Shown piece after piece: positions 36,199 through 46,284 of a stretch of 64,000 nt of DNA (position 1 is the first letter of the stretch; each line of letters starts with the position of its first letter). Both the position numbers and the translations under genes were made by a program. This DNA is from Bacteroidales bacterium (GTDB lineage Bacteria > Bacteroidota > Bacteroidia > Bacteroidales > VadinHA17). The DNA lies in NCBI GenBank assembly GCA_022865305.1, contig JALHSP010000071.1, forward strand, positions 62,001 to 126,000, in the 5' to 3' direction. A model generated the notes under the pieces. It had not been told where the DNA came from. It did not search any database and was given only the letters and a program-made list of their open reading frames with translations.

Positions 36199-37773
36199 TT
36201 ATTTGAATATATCTGCTATTTGTTTTGGACGGATCGTATCCAACCAGTTAAATCCCGCAAGACGCAAAGTCTTGTCATTTGGCACAGACGGAGGATCAAT
36301 TACTCCCTCGGGGCTCTGGTATTGAAAAATGTCTGTAATCTTACCATTTTCAACCAGAATTTCAATACTTGCACATGTTGCTTTATTGACCCCGGCAATA
36401 TTCTCACCATCAAGGAGATAATAAATAGATTCCCCGTTACCGTTTATATTAATCCTGTATAATTCATTATTTTTAAAATACCCTATAAGGGATCTTCCTT
36501 TTATTTGATTGAATCTCAAAGTATCAACCTGACTTGTAACGAAAGCTGAATTATATAGTTCCATCCTGTCGGCTTGCCTGTTCCTTGTGAATATTGCCAT
36601 TGAATCGGAAGTGAGTTGATTTTCTTCAGACCATAGTACAGGGTATTCATATAATCTTATCACTGAATCCTGGAATGAATAGGAGAGGGAGTCGCATTTC
36701 CCCTGGAGGTCTTTGCTGAAAACCCGACAGCCATAATATGCTCTCATCAGCCTGTAGCCATCTGCTGATGTATCTGCAATTGTAATTACGCTTATGGTAT
36801 CGGCATGCATGAAAAGAGAGTCCTTTCTGTTTATCTGAATAAACACGGCGCTGTCTGTGACCATAAATCTTTCCGGCTCTTTATAATACCAGGCATAATC
36901 CCCTTTTACTAAAATATGGTTATTTGTATCGGCGATGCTGATATTTCCATACGACTGACCATATCCTTTGCTTTCATCATAGTAGAGAGAGTCGCCATTT
37001 ATGATCTGCTTCCTATTATCAATAAAAGCATTTTTCCAGATACTGGAGACCTTGTTTTTTGTATCATACCACCCCTTTTCGCAATAAAGATATATGCTGT
37101 CCCCCTTCATTTCTGATGGTCCGGTAAAAAATGCGGTTTCGGTTTCGGTGTTGTAATCCATTGTATCCGCAGTCATTACGTAATCGGGATTGACAATTTT
37201 CACGTCATCTTTGAAATAGAAAAGTTTTCTGGAAGCATAATATCTGCCAATTTTACTGGTAAGTGTATTGTCTCCGTTTATTATTCTACCGCTGTCGGTA
37301 TATTGCGCTATTTTATTTTTAACGTCATAAGTCACTGAATTCGTAAAGAGATGTGTCTCTTTATCAACGAGTTCGACATTACCTGTTAATAATGCTTTTT
37401 CTGTGACGCCCTCATAAAAAAGATAATCACCTGAAATGTCAAGAGTATCTCCCTGCTCTATATGGATTTTGCCGAATGCAGTTACCTGGTTTTTGTCGGG
37501 GTAGAAATGTGCACTGTCGCACGACATTGATATTTCGTTATGTAAAAGGGAAACATGCCCCAGAAGCCTGTGCCAGTCTTTCCCTGTTTTTTTGTCCTGC
37601 TCAATAATATCCTCATCGGCCCATATCAGGTCTATTTTTCTTTTACCCTGGTTTCTTACCTGGGTATCCTGGGAATGCATATTAAAAGATAACAACAATA
37701 TAACCGCGACATTTAGAATATGTCTGACAGAAAAGATACGGAAAAGAGATTGGAATAGTTTTATTTCAGCCAT
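36199..37773 (-). CDS. OstA/LptA-like exported protein
   Basis: A 524-residue exported protein starting MAEIKLFQSLFRIFSVRHIL with a signal segment ending LLSFNMHSQ. The body is built of repeated strands of the OstA/LptA fold, for instance SCDSAHFYPDKNQVTAFGKI and EQGDTLDISGDYLFYEGVTE near 95-130, where D-T-L and Y-D motifs recur every 20-25 residues. LptA/OstA proteins bridge lipopolysaccharide across the periplasm or act at the outer-membrane LPS translocon. This one is much longer than LptA and lacks a beta-barrel, as is typical of Bacteroidota. It overlaps the upstream prolyl isomerase gene by 13 bases. Confidence 0.85.
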   Translation of the reverse strand: MAEIKLFQSLFRIFSVRHILNVAVILLLSFNMHSQDTQVRNQGKRKIDLIWADEDIIEQDKKTGKDWHRLLGHVSLLHNEISMSCDSAHFYPDKNQVTAFGKIHIEQGDTLDISGDYLFYEGVTEKALLTGNVELVDKETHLFTNSVTYDVKNKIAQYTDSGRIINGDNTLTSKIGRYYASRKLFYFKDDVKIVNPDYVMTADTMDYNTETETAFFTGPSEMKGDSIYLYCEKGWYDTKNKVSSIWKNAFIDNRKQIINGDSLYYDESKGYGQSYGNISIADTNNHILVKGDYAWYYKEPERFMVTDSAVFIQINRKDSLFMHADTISVITIADTSADGYRLMRAYYGCRVFSKDLQGKCDSLSYSFQDSVIRLYEYPVLWSEENQLTSDSMAIFTRNRQADRMELYNSAFVTSQVDTLRFNQIKGRSLIGYFKNNELYRININGNGESIYYLLDGENIAGVNKATCASIEILVENGKITDIFQYQSPEGVIDPPSVPNDKTLRLAGFNWLDTIRPKQIADIFK

Positions 37774-39125
37774 CCTTTTGTCTGAAGAAAGTTGCATGAT
37801 TTGAATTCATCACTTATTTTGATATAAGTGCTCTCAATTTTCTTCCTTATCCACTTATCATAGGTTTTTGTACGTTCCTCCATTAAAGCTGCATTGGCAA
37901 GACTCTGGTAGTCATCTTCAAGATTGGCTCTGTGAGCCGGTATCTCATTATCAAGCTTTACAATTCTGAAAACCACATTATTATTTTCATCAGTTGTTCT
38001 GAAAGGCTCAGATATTTCACCTACTTTCAGATCCCTCACCTGGATATACATCTCCTGATTTAATTCCTCGAGTGTGAACCAGGTTACCCGTTCAGAAGGG
38101 TCGATACTTACGAATTTTCCCCCGTTTATTCTGCTGTCTTTATGACTTGAGTACCTTCTTGCGGCATATTCAAATTCCATGCTGTCTTTCCTGATAAGAT
38201 TTGCAATGCTATCGAGCTTCGTCAAAGCTCTGACTGCTTCATCGGGTTTGACTTTCGGTTTTATCAGGATATGACGTGTATTTACCAGATCTCCTTTACG
38301 GTCTATAAGCTGGATGATATGGAAACCAAGTCTGGTTTCAACTATTTTAGAGACAATATTCCTGGTAAGACTGAATGCTTCATCAGCGTACTCCTTTTCA
38401 AGCTCTCCCCTTGTTAAATAACCCTTTTCACCTCCGTTCGAGGCAGTCTCTTTATCTTCAGAATACATAATTGCCAGCACATTGAAGCTTTTCCCGGCAA
38501 GTATCTCGCTTCGTATATCGAGTAGTTTCTGTCTTGCTTCAGTTTTATTTTCTTCATTTTCCGGAGGATCGAGCTGAATGAGACTGATCTGTACCCGGGC
38601 GGGAACAACAGGAAGACTGTCTTTTGGAATATTTGAAAAGAATCTTTTTAAACCTGCCGGTGTAACGGTGACTTTTTCAGCAATGCCTGCCTGTACTTCC
38701 CGCATTGTCTCCTGTTCAATAAGCGCTTTGCGGATATCCTGGCGTATTTCAATCATACTTTTCTTAAAATATCCTTCAAGAGCCGTTTCACTGCCTGCTC
38801 TTCTGATTACATCATTTAATCTCATATTCAGATCACCTTCAACCATGTCATCAGTAATAATAATACTGTCGATGCGTGCCTGATCAAGAAACAATTTCGA
38901 AATAAGCTGTTCCTCCAGGACTGCACACCTGAGCTCTTCAACTGAAGCTTTACTGCCATTGCGTTTATATTCAATAACCATATTCTCTATATCTGAAAGA
39001 TATATTACCTCATTCCCGACAATTGCTACAACAGACTCCACCAACACCTGCGAATTTACGGGCAGCACTGCGAAGAGCATTGCAACTGCCGCTATCAGGA
39101 ATAATCCGGAACTTCTTTTTATCAT
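37761..39125 (-). CDS. SurA-like periplasmic peptidyl-prolyl isomerase
   Basis: A 454-residue exported chaperone. The signal peptide ends LPVNSQ, and VLVESVVAIVGNEVIYLSDI is the SurA N-terminal strand. Two parvulin (PpiC) domains lie about 175-275 and 280-385, the second with NTRHILIKPKVKPDEA. SurA-type proteins escort outer-membrane beta-barrel proteins. The gene follows the lipoprotein isomerase with no gap and is overlapped by the OstA-like gene, consistent with one operon devoted to the outer membrane. It is the best SurA candidate of the three. Confidence 0.9.
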   Translation of the reverse strand: MIKRSSGLFLIAAVAMLFAVLPVNSQVLVESVVAIVGNEVIYLSDIENMVIEYKRNGSKASVEELRCAVLEEQLISKLFLDQARIDSIIITDDMVEGDLNMRLNDVIRRAGSETALEGYFKKSMIEIRQDIRKALIEQETMREVQAGIAEKVTVTPAGLKRFFSNIPKDSLPVVPARVQISLIQLDPPENEENKTEARQKLLDIRSEILAGKSFNVLAIMYSEDKETASNGGEKGYLTRGELEKEYADEAFSLTRNIVSKIVETRLGFHIIQLIDRKGDLVNTRHILIKPKVKPDEAVRALTKLDSIANLIRKDSMEFEYAARRYSSHKDSRINGGKFVSIDPSERVTWFTLEELNQEMYIQVRDLKVGEISEPFRTTDENNNVVFRIVKLDNEIPAHRANLEDDYQSLANAALMEERTKTYDKWIRKKIESTYIKISDEFKSCNFLQTKGWLK

Positions 39126-39983
39126 TTATTGATATATTTTAAAAATATTTTCTTTAAGAGCTTCATTGTAAATACCATTCTCAAGTGACTGAATGAATTT
39201 GAACCTGCGATTGTTCCAGATGATCCTTTTTATATCTTCTTTCACATAATCATATGGAGCCAGCGATGATCTGAGTCTGTAATCCCTTATTGTAATCAGA
39301 AACAGAAAAGTCGAATCAGCATCGTTTGATTCAAAAAATTTAGTTCTTCTCAGGAAGTATTCCTCGTTTTCAATATCTTGAGGCAGTTCGACTGTCAGCC
39401 TGTCCATCGGAACCCATTCTTCATTGAAGTCATCGAATTTCTCGGCAAACTGATAACACAAAATCTCGAGTTGCTGGAGATCAGCCTGTTCATTGGATCG
39501 TGCCAACTGTCTGATCCTGTATATATTCGGAGTTTCAACAGGAATTTTAATGAACAGGGCTTTAATAATATTCGTTCCGAGAACAAAGCTCTTTTCATTG
39601 GCAGAATAATAACTTTCAAGTTCAGCCTCGGTCAGTACTGTATCCATTCTCTCAAGCATCATTTGCCTCTGATACTGATATATAACAAGGTTTTCCCTGG
39701 TCTCTTCAAGCTGATTTTCGATTTCATCTTTTAATTCGGGCGACAGATTATCTTCAGCTTTTTGAAAAAGAAGCTCCCTCTTTGCCCATTTATTTATGTA
39801 ATTCTGGATAATAACAGTACTGTCAGCTTTAGGGGTACCTGGTTCAACCAGGTTAAGTATCTGATCGTGGAATAGTATCTCATTTCCGGCTTTTGCCACA
39901 GGGACCCTTTTAGCCTGATTGTTATAATCCCTGCAGCTGACCGCAAACATCGCGATCAATAGTAATGATAATACCCTATTCAT
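39126..39983 (-). CDS. SurA-related lipoprotein, isomerase-like
   Basis: A 285-residue lipoprotein from the ATG at 39983: MNRVLSLLLIAMFAVSC, with the lipidated cysteine at 17. The rest resembles SurA-like N-terminal helices (VPVAKAGNEILFHDQILNLV) with no clear parvulin active-site domain. It may be a chaperone part without isomerase activity. It overlaps the upstream PpiC gene by eight bases and abuts the SurA-like gene. Earlier in-frame ATGs exist but would bury the signal peptide. Confidence 0.8.
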   Translation of the reverse strand: MNRVLSLLLIAMFAVSCRDYNNQAKRVPVAKAGNEILFHDQILNLVEPGTPKADSTVIIQNYINKWAKRELLFQKAEDNLSPELKDEIENQLEETRENLVIYQYQRQMMLERMDTVLTEAELESYYSANEKSFVLGTNIIKALFIKIPVETPNIYRIRQLARSNEQADLQQLEILCYQFAEKFDDFNEEWVPMDRLTVELPQDIENEEYFLRRTKFFESNDADSTFLFLITIRDYRLRSSLAPYDYVKEDIKRIIWNNRRFKFIQSLENGIYNEALKENIFKIYQ

Positions 39984-41967
39984 TTTTAAAACTTTTCTTA
40001 ACCTCATCAAGCACAAGACTATCAATCTTAACGGTGTATTTTTCCTTTAATTGTCTGATCCATTCATTCTCTAAATATTCCTGATAACCGGTCATCATTT
40101 CTCCCTGAACTTCTTTAAAAGGCATTGGTTCCGGTTCGAAAATCTTATTGATAACGATGATAGATGGAAAATTATTGATTTTATGAAACTGTGAACCGGT
40201 CGTCCATTGAATTTTATCTATTTCCGGATCATCACCGGTAAGCCATTTTCCTTCAGAAATTATTAAAAGGGAGTCATTGTTTTTATTGAATTTTCCAGTC
40301 ATCAGTTCATCAGTTCCTGGTTTACGTGAGTATTTCTTAAAAGCAGACCGAAGTATTTTTTCTCCTTTTGCGGATCTCAGAGAGTAAATTTTGGCTTCTA
40401 TTCCTTTGCGGGTCAGAAATTCACCTTTGTGTTCCTCGTAATATTGTTTCAGACCAAGTGAATCTTCCTGGACCTTGTTCCAGACTTTTTCCCCGGATAC
40501 TTCAAACAGCAGTATACCATCATGGAACTCGTTTATCAGAAATCTGAAATCAGGATATTTCTTTTCGAGTATCGAATTTTCATAACTGTAGATATGATCT
40601 GATGCCCTGGTTTCAATCGACTGGTTTATAAAATAAACCGGATCACTGGTTACAATTCTTGATCCTCTTTTTTCAATGTAACCTGCAAATTCTCTTGTTG
40701 TATAATGTTGATTAGCAAATGTATACATGTAACCTGAAGGCATGTTTGTCCTGTTGTACCTGGCTAAACCCCGGATTATTAAAGTATCGGTATTTTCAAC
40801 AAACCAGTCATAAGCTGTCTGGTTTATTCTGAAATTATACTCTTTTTTCAGTTTTTCAATAAAGGATTTTTTGCTTATTGAATTAAGATATGACTGATTG
40901 ATTTTACTTTCAAGATATGATTTTGTTTCCTCGAATGAGCCCGGTGCTTTCTTTTCAAGTAATTTGATAATATGCCAGCCAGCTGTTGTCCGGACAGGTC
41001 TGGAATACATCCCTGTATCAGTGATTGAAAATGCTGCATCCGAAAAATCACTGATAATTTCTCCGGTTCCAAACCAGCGAAGTTCACCTCCGGCTAAAGC
41101 GGATTCTTTATGATTAGAATATTTTCTGGCAAGCTCACTGAAAGAACCTCCAGCCTGCAATTCGTTATAAATATTTAAAATATCCTCTTCTGCCTGTTTT
41201 AATTCTTTTTCGCCTGAACCGGGAGGAACAGCTTTCATAATATGAGCTACTCTGATTTTCCCTTTGGAGGGGCGCTTATCAGCCAGTCTGATAATATGAT
41301 ATCCATAAGATGTCCTGACCGGTGTCGAAATTTCTCCTTTTCTAAGATGATAGGCAGCATCTTCAAATGGCATAATCATCTGGAATACAGTAAAATAGCC
41401 GAGGTTTCCTCCGTTTATTCTGACTGATGGATCGTCCGAAGCGGCCCGGGCTACCTGTTCAAAGGATTCGCCTGAAATTATCCTTTCCCTGATGTCGGAG
41501 GCTTTTTCCCAGGCTTTAAGCGTATCAGCCGGTTTAGCTTCCAGAGGACAGCTTACTAAAATATGCCAGGCATTGACTTCAGTCAGAGACCTCTGATAAG
41601 TTCTTTGAAGCAGTTTATCTTTTGTCTGAGAATCAGTAAGATAATTCTCTGCAAGCTGATTCCTGTAGCCGGTTAATTCATTCCGGAATTCTTTTGTGGT
41701 ATCGATCCCTTTATTGATTGCATCAGCAACCTTAAGCTTAAATGTAATAAATTGCTGGAGATAACTGTCAATATCAGGCTGGTTTCCAGGATAGAAGCTC
41801 TTTTTGTACATCCTTATGAATTCTCCTGCAGAAACTGTCTTCCCCGCTACAGTTATCAAAGTCTTATCATTCAGACCCTGCGCCTGACAGAGATAGGGAT
41901 ACAGAAATATTATGAAACTTATCAGGAGTGATTTTATTTTCATCAGAATTTTTAGATACCGGGTCAT
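39976..41967 (-). CDS. PpiC-type peptidyl-prolyl isomerase, exported
   Basis: A 663-residue exported protein with a signal peptide ending PYLCQAQ. It has two parvulin domains, near 130-235 (NAWHILVSCPLEAKPADT) and 235-340 (VAHIMKAVPPGSGEKE), and a long C-terminal extension that includes further strand-rich sequence to about 640. The ATG at 41967 overlaps the guaB stop as ATGA, which suggests coupling; an ATG at 41943 would give a tighter signal peptide. It begins the three-gene isomerase series. Confidence 0.9.
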   Translation of the reverse strand: MTRYLKILMKIKSLLISFIIFLYPYLCQAQGLNDKTLITVAGKTVSAGEFIRMYKKSFYPGNQPDIDSYLQQFITFKLKVADAINKGIDTTKEFRNELTGYRNQLAENYLTDSQTKDKLLQRTYQRSLTEVNAWHILVSCPLEAKPADTLKAWEKASDIRERIISGESFEQVARAASDDPSVRINGGNLGYFTVFQMIMPFEDAAYHLRKGEISTPVRTSYGYHIIRLADKRPSKGKIRVAHIMKAVPPGSGEKELKQAEEDILNIYNELQAGGSFSELARKYSNHKESALAGGELRWFGTGEIISDFSDAAFSITDTGMYSRPVRTTAGWHIIKLLEKKAPGSFEETKSYLESKINQSYLNSISKKSFIEKLKKEYNFRINQTAYDWFVENTDTLIIRGLARYNRTNMPSGYMYTFANQHYTTREFAGYIEKRGSRIVTSDPVYFINQSIETRASDHIYSYENSILEKKYPDFRFLINEFHDGILLFEVSGEKVWNKVQEDSLGLKQYYEEHKGEFLTRKGIEAKIYSLRSAKGEKILRSAFKKYSRKPGTDELMTGKFNKNNDSLLIISEGKWLTGDDPEIDKIQWTTGSQFHKINNFPSIIVINKIFEPEPMPFKEVQGEMMTGYQEYLENEWIRQLKEKYTVKIDSLVLDEVKKSFKNE

Positions 41968-43445
41968 TCAAATGATTTTCTGCTGTAGTTTGGAGATTCT
42001 CTTGTTATTGAAACATCGTGGGGATGGCTTTCAACAATTCCCGAATTGGTGATTCTTACAAATTTACTTTCCTTTTTAAGAATACTGATGTTTTTTGCAC
42101 CAACATATCCCATTCCTGCTCTTAAGCCTCCTGTCATCTGGTAAATAACTTCCGACAGGGTACCTTTATATGGTACTCTGCCTGCAATGCCTTCAGGAAC
42201 AAGCTTTTGAATATCATCTTCCATATCCTGGAAATATCGGTCTTTTGATCCCTGCTGCATCGCCTCTATTGATCCCATTCCCCTGTAGGCTTTAAATTTC
42301 CGGCCATTATAAATTATGGTTTCACCCGGAGATTCCTCCACACCTGCGAACAGCGAACCTGCCATTACAGAATCGGCACCGGCTGCAATTGCCTTGATTA
42401 TATCACCTGAATATCTGATTCCTCCGTCAGCGATTATCGGTACTCCGGAACCTTCAACTGCTTTTGCCACGTTGTATATTGCCGAAAGTTGAGGTATACC
42501 AACTCCTGCAATAACCCTTGTTGTACATATAGAACCCGGACCTATGCCTACCTTTAATGCATCAGCTCCCTCGCTTAACAGTTTTTTTGCAGCTTCAGCA
42601 GTTCCTATGTTCCCTGCAACCACGTCTATCCCGGGGAAACGATTCTTAATCTCTTTCAGGATCCTGATCACACTCTTTGTATGAGCATGGGCTGTATCTA
42701 TTACAAGTGCATCCACATTGGCATTGATCAAAGCTTCAACCCTTTGGATAGTATCAGCAGCTATACCGACAGCACCGGCAACTCTCAGTCTTCCTTTTTC
42801 ATCTTTGCAGGAATTGGGACGATCCTTTGTTTTGGTTATGTCTTTATAGGTAATCAGTCCTTTAAGTTTTCCTGCCTCATCGACCATAGGCAACTTTTCA
42901 ATCTTATGCTTCTGGAGTATCCTTGCAGCAGCCTCCAGAGTGGTTTGATGATTTGTGGTGATCAGGTTCGTGGTCATCACCTCGGTTATTTTTCTCTGAG
43001 GGTTGTTTTCAAACCTCAGGTCCCGGTTAGTAACGATTCCTTTCAGAATGCCATCTTTATCGATAACAGGAATACCTCCGATCTTATATTCGCTCATCAG
43101 ACTAAGTGCTTCGGCAACTGTGGCATCAAGGTTAATGGTAATAGGATCAAGTATCATAACATTTTCAGCTCTTTTGACCCGTTTTACCTGTGCAGCCTGC
43201 TTTTCAATGCTCATATTCTTGTGAATAACACCAATACCTCCTTCTCTGGCAATAGCAATTGCGAGTTCGTCTTCTGTGACAGTATCCATTGCTGCCGAAA
43301 CGATAGGTGTATTGATACGGATATTTCTTGTGAACATCGAGCTCAGATCCACGTCACGGGGAAGTACCTCGGAGTATGAAGGAATAAGAAGAACATCGTC
43401 AAATGTCAAACCTTCATAAAGTATTTTATCTTTAAAAATTGTCAT
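41964..43445 (-). CDS. guaB: Inosine-5'-monophosphate dehydrogenase
   Basis: Converts IMP to XMP with NAD+, the first committed step to GTP. I took the ATG at 43445, giving 493 residues starting [20 protein letters not shown]; the frame is open 27 codons further but that part is not conserved. The catalytic cysteine is C307 in [17 protein letters not shown]. Two CBS domains (about 95-205) are inserted in the barrel. It heads the minus-strand operon with the isomerase genes, an association I read as shared transcription, not shared function. Confidence 0.97.
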   Translation of the reverse strand: MTIFKDKILYEGLTFDDVLLIPSYSEVLPRDVDLSSMFTRNIRINTPIVSAAMDTVTEDELAIAIAREGGIGVIHKNMSIEKQAAQVKRVKRAENVMILDPITINLDATVAEALSLMSEYKIGGIPVIDKDGILKGIVTNRDLRFENNPQRKITEVMTTNLITTNHQTTLEAAARILQKHKIEKLPMVDEAGKLKGLITYKDITKTKDRPNSCKDEKGRLRVAGAVGIAADTIQRVEALINANVDALVIDTAHAHTKSVIRILKEIKNRFPGIDVVAGNIGTAEAAKKLLSEGADALKVGIGPGSICTTRVIAGVGIPQLSAIYNVAKAVEGSGVPIIADGGIRYSGDIIKAIAAGADSVMAGSLFAGVEESPGETIIYNGRKFKAYRGMGSIEAMQQGSKDRYFQDMEDDIQKLVPEGIAGRVPYKGTLSEVIYQMTGGLRAGMGYVGAKNISILKKESKFVRITNSGIVESHPHDVSITRESPNYSRKSFE

Positions 43446-43547
43446 CGGTCGGGGTATTAAATTTCTGTTGGCGCAAATTACGAAAAATTCATCACTCATA
43501 AAATATTCATTATCTTCAGTTATCATAAAAAATTGATAAGCAGTTGC

Positions 43548-43555
43548 TATTTTTG
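43548..43555 (+). promoter_or_regulatory. Candidate -7 box for recQ
   Basis: TATTTTTG matches TAnnTTTG, 26 bases before the recQ ATG, in the gap divergent from guaB. No -33 TTG at the expected spacing was found. Confidence 0.35.
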
Positions 43556-43581
43556 TAAAAGGTATTGTATTGCAGCAATTA

Positions 43582-45510
43582 ATGAATATAGAACTTTACA
43601 GGCAGGTTTTAACAAAATACTGGGGATTCACCTCATTCAAACCACTGCAGGAAGACATTATAAAATCTGTTGCAGAAGGGAAGGATACTCTTGGTCTTAT
43701 GCCAACAGGGGGTGGAAAATCGATCACATTCCAGGTCCCGGCAATTGCAAGGGAAGGTATATGCCTGGTAATCACCCCGCTTATTGCTTTAATGAAAGAC
43801 CAGGTGAATCGTCTCAACACACTTGAGATCAAATCGGTAGCAATACATTCCGGAATGTCTGGTGAAGAAATTGATATTGCTCTCGATAATTGTATTTATG
43901 GTGATTATAAATTCCTTTATATTTCGCCTGAAAGAATTTCCACCAGGATCTTTCAAGCAAGGCTTCAACGGCTTAACCTTAATCTGGTTGCCGTCGATGA
44001 GGCACATTGCATATCGCAGTGGGGGTATGATTTCAGACCATCATATCTGAAAATTGTAACAATCAGAGACTATATTTCCGAAAAGGTGCCATTCCTGGCG
44101 CTTACTGCTTCTGCCACACCTCAGGTAACAGAAGATATAATGAAGAAGCTGGCTTTCAAAGAAAAAAATGTTCTCAGGACAAGTTTTGATCGGAAAAATA
44201 TATCATACCTGATCAGGAAAGTTGAAGATAAGGGAACCTATCTTATTAAAGCACTGCATAAGGCAAAAGGCAGTGGAATAGTATATGTCCGGAGCAGAAA
44301 ACGTAGCAAAGAGCTTGCAGAACTTATGGTTGCCAACGGGATAAGTGCTGATTTCTACCATGCAGGCCTGCCTGTTGAACTCAGAGACAAGAAGCAATCT
44401 GCATGGTCAACAGGAGAGATCCGCGTGATTGTCGCTACAAGTGCATTCGGGATGGGTATCGATAAAGCTGAGGTAAGGTTTGTAATCCACTATGATATAC
44501 CTGATTCTATTGAAAGTTATTTTCAGGAAAGCGGGAGAGCAGGACGGGATGATAAACCAGCATATGCATTGCTGCTATATTCACCGTCAGATAAAAGACA
44601 CCTCGAAGATTCCTTAAGAAAGAAGTTTCCACCGGTCGAAAAAATAAAAGATATTTATGAAGCATTGTGCAATTATTTGCAGGTTCCTTACGGTTCAGGC
44701 AAAGACAACGTATATGATTTTAATATGTACGATTTAGTTTCAAAGTACAAGCTGCCTGTCATTGAAACTTATAACAGCCTCACATTTCTTCAGAGGGAAG
44801 GATATATTGAATTCACTGAAGAAATAAATAATCCTTCAAGAGTCCATTTTATTGTAGGACGCGATGACCTTTACAAATTTCAGGTGGCAAATGAATCATT
44901 TGACGGATTCATAAAGTTGCTTTTGCGATCATATACAGGTATGTTCACTGAATTTGTTACGATCAATGAGGAAACGCTTGCAAAAAAATCAGCATTATCA
45001 AGAGATTCCGTGTACAGATTTCTGATGAGGTTATCGGCTCTTAATATTATCAGGTATATTCCCGGGAAAAAAGTAGCCCTGGTGATATTTACCGAAGAAA
45101 GACTCGTCAGGAAAGCATTAAAGATCTCTCCCGAAAATTATCTTCATGTCAAGGAGAAATACATTATGAGGTTAAATAAAATGATTGATTATGCTGATTT
45201 TAATACCAGGTGCCGGGCAGTTACATTGCTCGATTATTTCGGGGAGGAATCTGACAGATGCGGTATTTGCGATGTTTGCCGTGAACGAAATGAGCTCGAT
45301 CTGAGCAAATATGAATTTGACCTTATACTGGAAGAGATTAAAGATATTCTTGCCGGACAGAAACCGGATGCTCAGGAGCTTGTAAGTAAAATCAACTACC
45401 CTGAAGAAAAGGTTATCAAAGTGCTCCGCTGGTTACTCGATCATAATAAAATAGTAATGGACGACAGACACCTTCTGACATGGAAAGAACCTGATCTTTT
45501 TTCTCGTTAA
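43582..45510 (+). CDS. recQ: ATP-dependent DNA helicase RecQ
   Basis: A 642-residue 3'-5' helicase of recombination and fork repair. The ATG at 43582 is used; a TTG four codons earlier is also open. Walker A is TGGGKS at 42-47, DEAH lies at 139-142 with CISQWGYDFRPSYL, and GRAGRDDKPAYALLLYS is motif VI. The zinc-binding CRAVTLLDYFGEESDRCGIC lies near 535-555. A winged-helix-like segment precedes the zinc cysteines; no HRDC domain is recognisable. Bacteroidota often carry two RecQ paralogues; this appears to be the HRDC-less form. Confidence 0.95.
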   Translation: MNIELYRQVLTKYWGFTSFKPLQEDIIKSVAEGKDTLGLMPTGGGKSITFQVPAIAREGICLVITPLIALMKDQVNRLNTLEIKSVAIHSGMSGEEIDIALDNCIYGDYKFLYISPERISTRIFQARLQRLNLNLVAVDEAHCISQWGYDFRPSYLKIVTIRDYISEKVPFLALTASATPQVTEDIMKKLAFKEKNVLRTSFDRKNISYLIRKVEDKGTYLIKALHKAKGSGIVYVRSRKRSKELAELMVANGISADFYHAGLPVELRDKKQSAWSTGEIRVIVATSAFGMGIDKAEVRFVIHYDIPDSIESYFQESGRAGRDDKPAYALLLYSPSDKRHLEDSLRKKFPPVEKIKDIYEALCNYLQVPYGSGKDNVYDFNMYDLVSKYKLPVIETYNSLTFLQREGYIEFTEEINNPSRVHFIVGRDDLYKFQVANESFDGFIKLLLRSYTGMFTEFVTINEETLAKKSALSRDSVYRFLMRLSALNIIRYIPGKKVALVIFTEERLVRKALKISPENYLHVKEKYIMRLNKMIDYADFNTRCRAVTLLDYFGEESDRCGICDVCRERNELDLSKYEFDLILEEIKDILAGQKPDAQELVSKINYPEEKVIKVLRWLLDHNKIVMDDRHLLTWKEPDLFSR

Positions 45511-45606
45511 ATATTCATTACTCATTTCCATTAAAGGAGAAAATATTATCAAAGGTGTCAGGGACACAACTGTGTTCTGAAATATGATCTCCCTTTAATC
45601 CTGATA

Positions 45607-45639
45607 TTGGACTATAACACAGAAAAATGTCTAAATTTG
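45607..45639 (+). promoter_or_regulatory. Promoter of the DUF5063-exonuclease genes
   Basis: TTG at 45607-45609 and TAAATTTG at 45632-45639 are separated by 22 bases, a good match to the Bacteroidota -33/-7 layout. Transcription would start near 45646, 15 bases before the ATG at 45661. Confidence 0.65.
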
Positions 45640-45660
45640 TTATCTGTTTTATGAAAATAT

Positions 45661-46284
45661 ATGGATAAAAATTCAGATCCCGTATATTCAAGGAATGTTG
45701 TTGAATTTGTAGCAGTTGCAAATGAATTCTGCAAATATGCAGAACATGCTTCAGAACTGAAAGGTGATGAGATGCTGAAAATATTACAGCGCCTTCTTCC
45801 ACTGATGTATCTGAAAGCTTCTCTTTTACCGGCGTTCGAACCTTTCTTTGAAGACGGAAATGAAAAGTTTGTAACTGAATCTGACTGGTCCAGAATACAT
45901 GATACATTCAGGAAAAAATTCGGAACAGCTGATGATTACCTGGAGGTTTTTGATGATAAATTTAATGAATCTGAAATCCCGGTAGCGTCAAGTCTGGCAG
46001 AGAATATGGCCGATATTTACCAGGATATGAAAGACTTTCTTCTCCTGTATCAGACGGGTACAAAGGAGGTTATGAACGATGCAGTGTGGGAGTGTAAAAT
46101 GAACTTCGAGAATATATGGGGACAAAAGCTCGTAAATGCCCTGAGGGCAATCCATAAATTTATTTATTCGGGAGCGGAGATAGGAAGAGTGGAAAATGAT
46201 GAAAAAACAAATGATGAAGCCAGAAATACTTCAGACTGGTTTATCTCAAAGAGACAAAAGGAATTCAGAGAGGATGGTGAATAA
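45661..46284 (+). CDS. DUF5063 family protein
   Basis: A 207-residue, mostly helical acidic protein matching DUF5063, a family seen in Bacteroidota: NVVEFVAVANEFCKYAEHA at the start, LQRLLPLMYLKASLLP near 40-58, and SSLAENMADIYQDMKDFLLL near 116-135. Function is unknown. It has no signal peptide. The next gene, a 3'-5' exonuclease, overlaps its last 11 bases, so the pair is likely translationally coupled and may work together on nucleic acid. Confidence 0.82.
   Translation: MDKNSDPVYSRNVVEFVAVANEFCKYAEHASELKGDEMLKILQRLLPLMYLKASLLPAFEPFFEDGNEKFVTESDWSRIHDTFRKKFGTADDYLEVFDDKFNESEIPVASSLAENMADIYQDMKDFLLLYQTGTKEVMNDAVWECKMNFENIWGQKLVNALRAIHKFIYSGAEIGRVENDEKTNDEARNTSDWFISKRQKEFREDGE

Noticed and set aside
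43446-43526. N-terminal 27-codon extension of guaB
   Set aside because: The added residues are not part of the IMPDH fold, and the ATG at 43445 gives the usual start and length.
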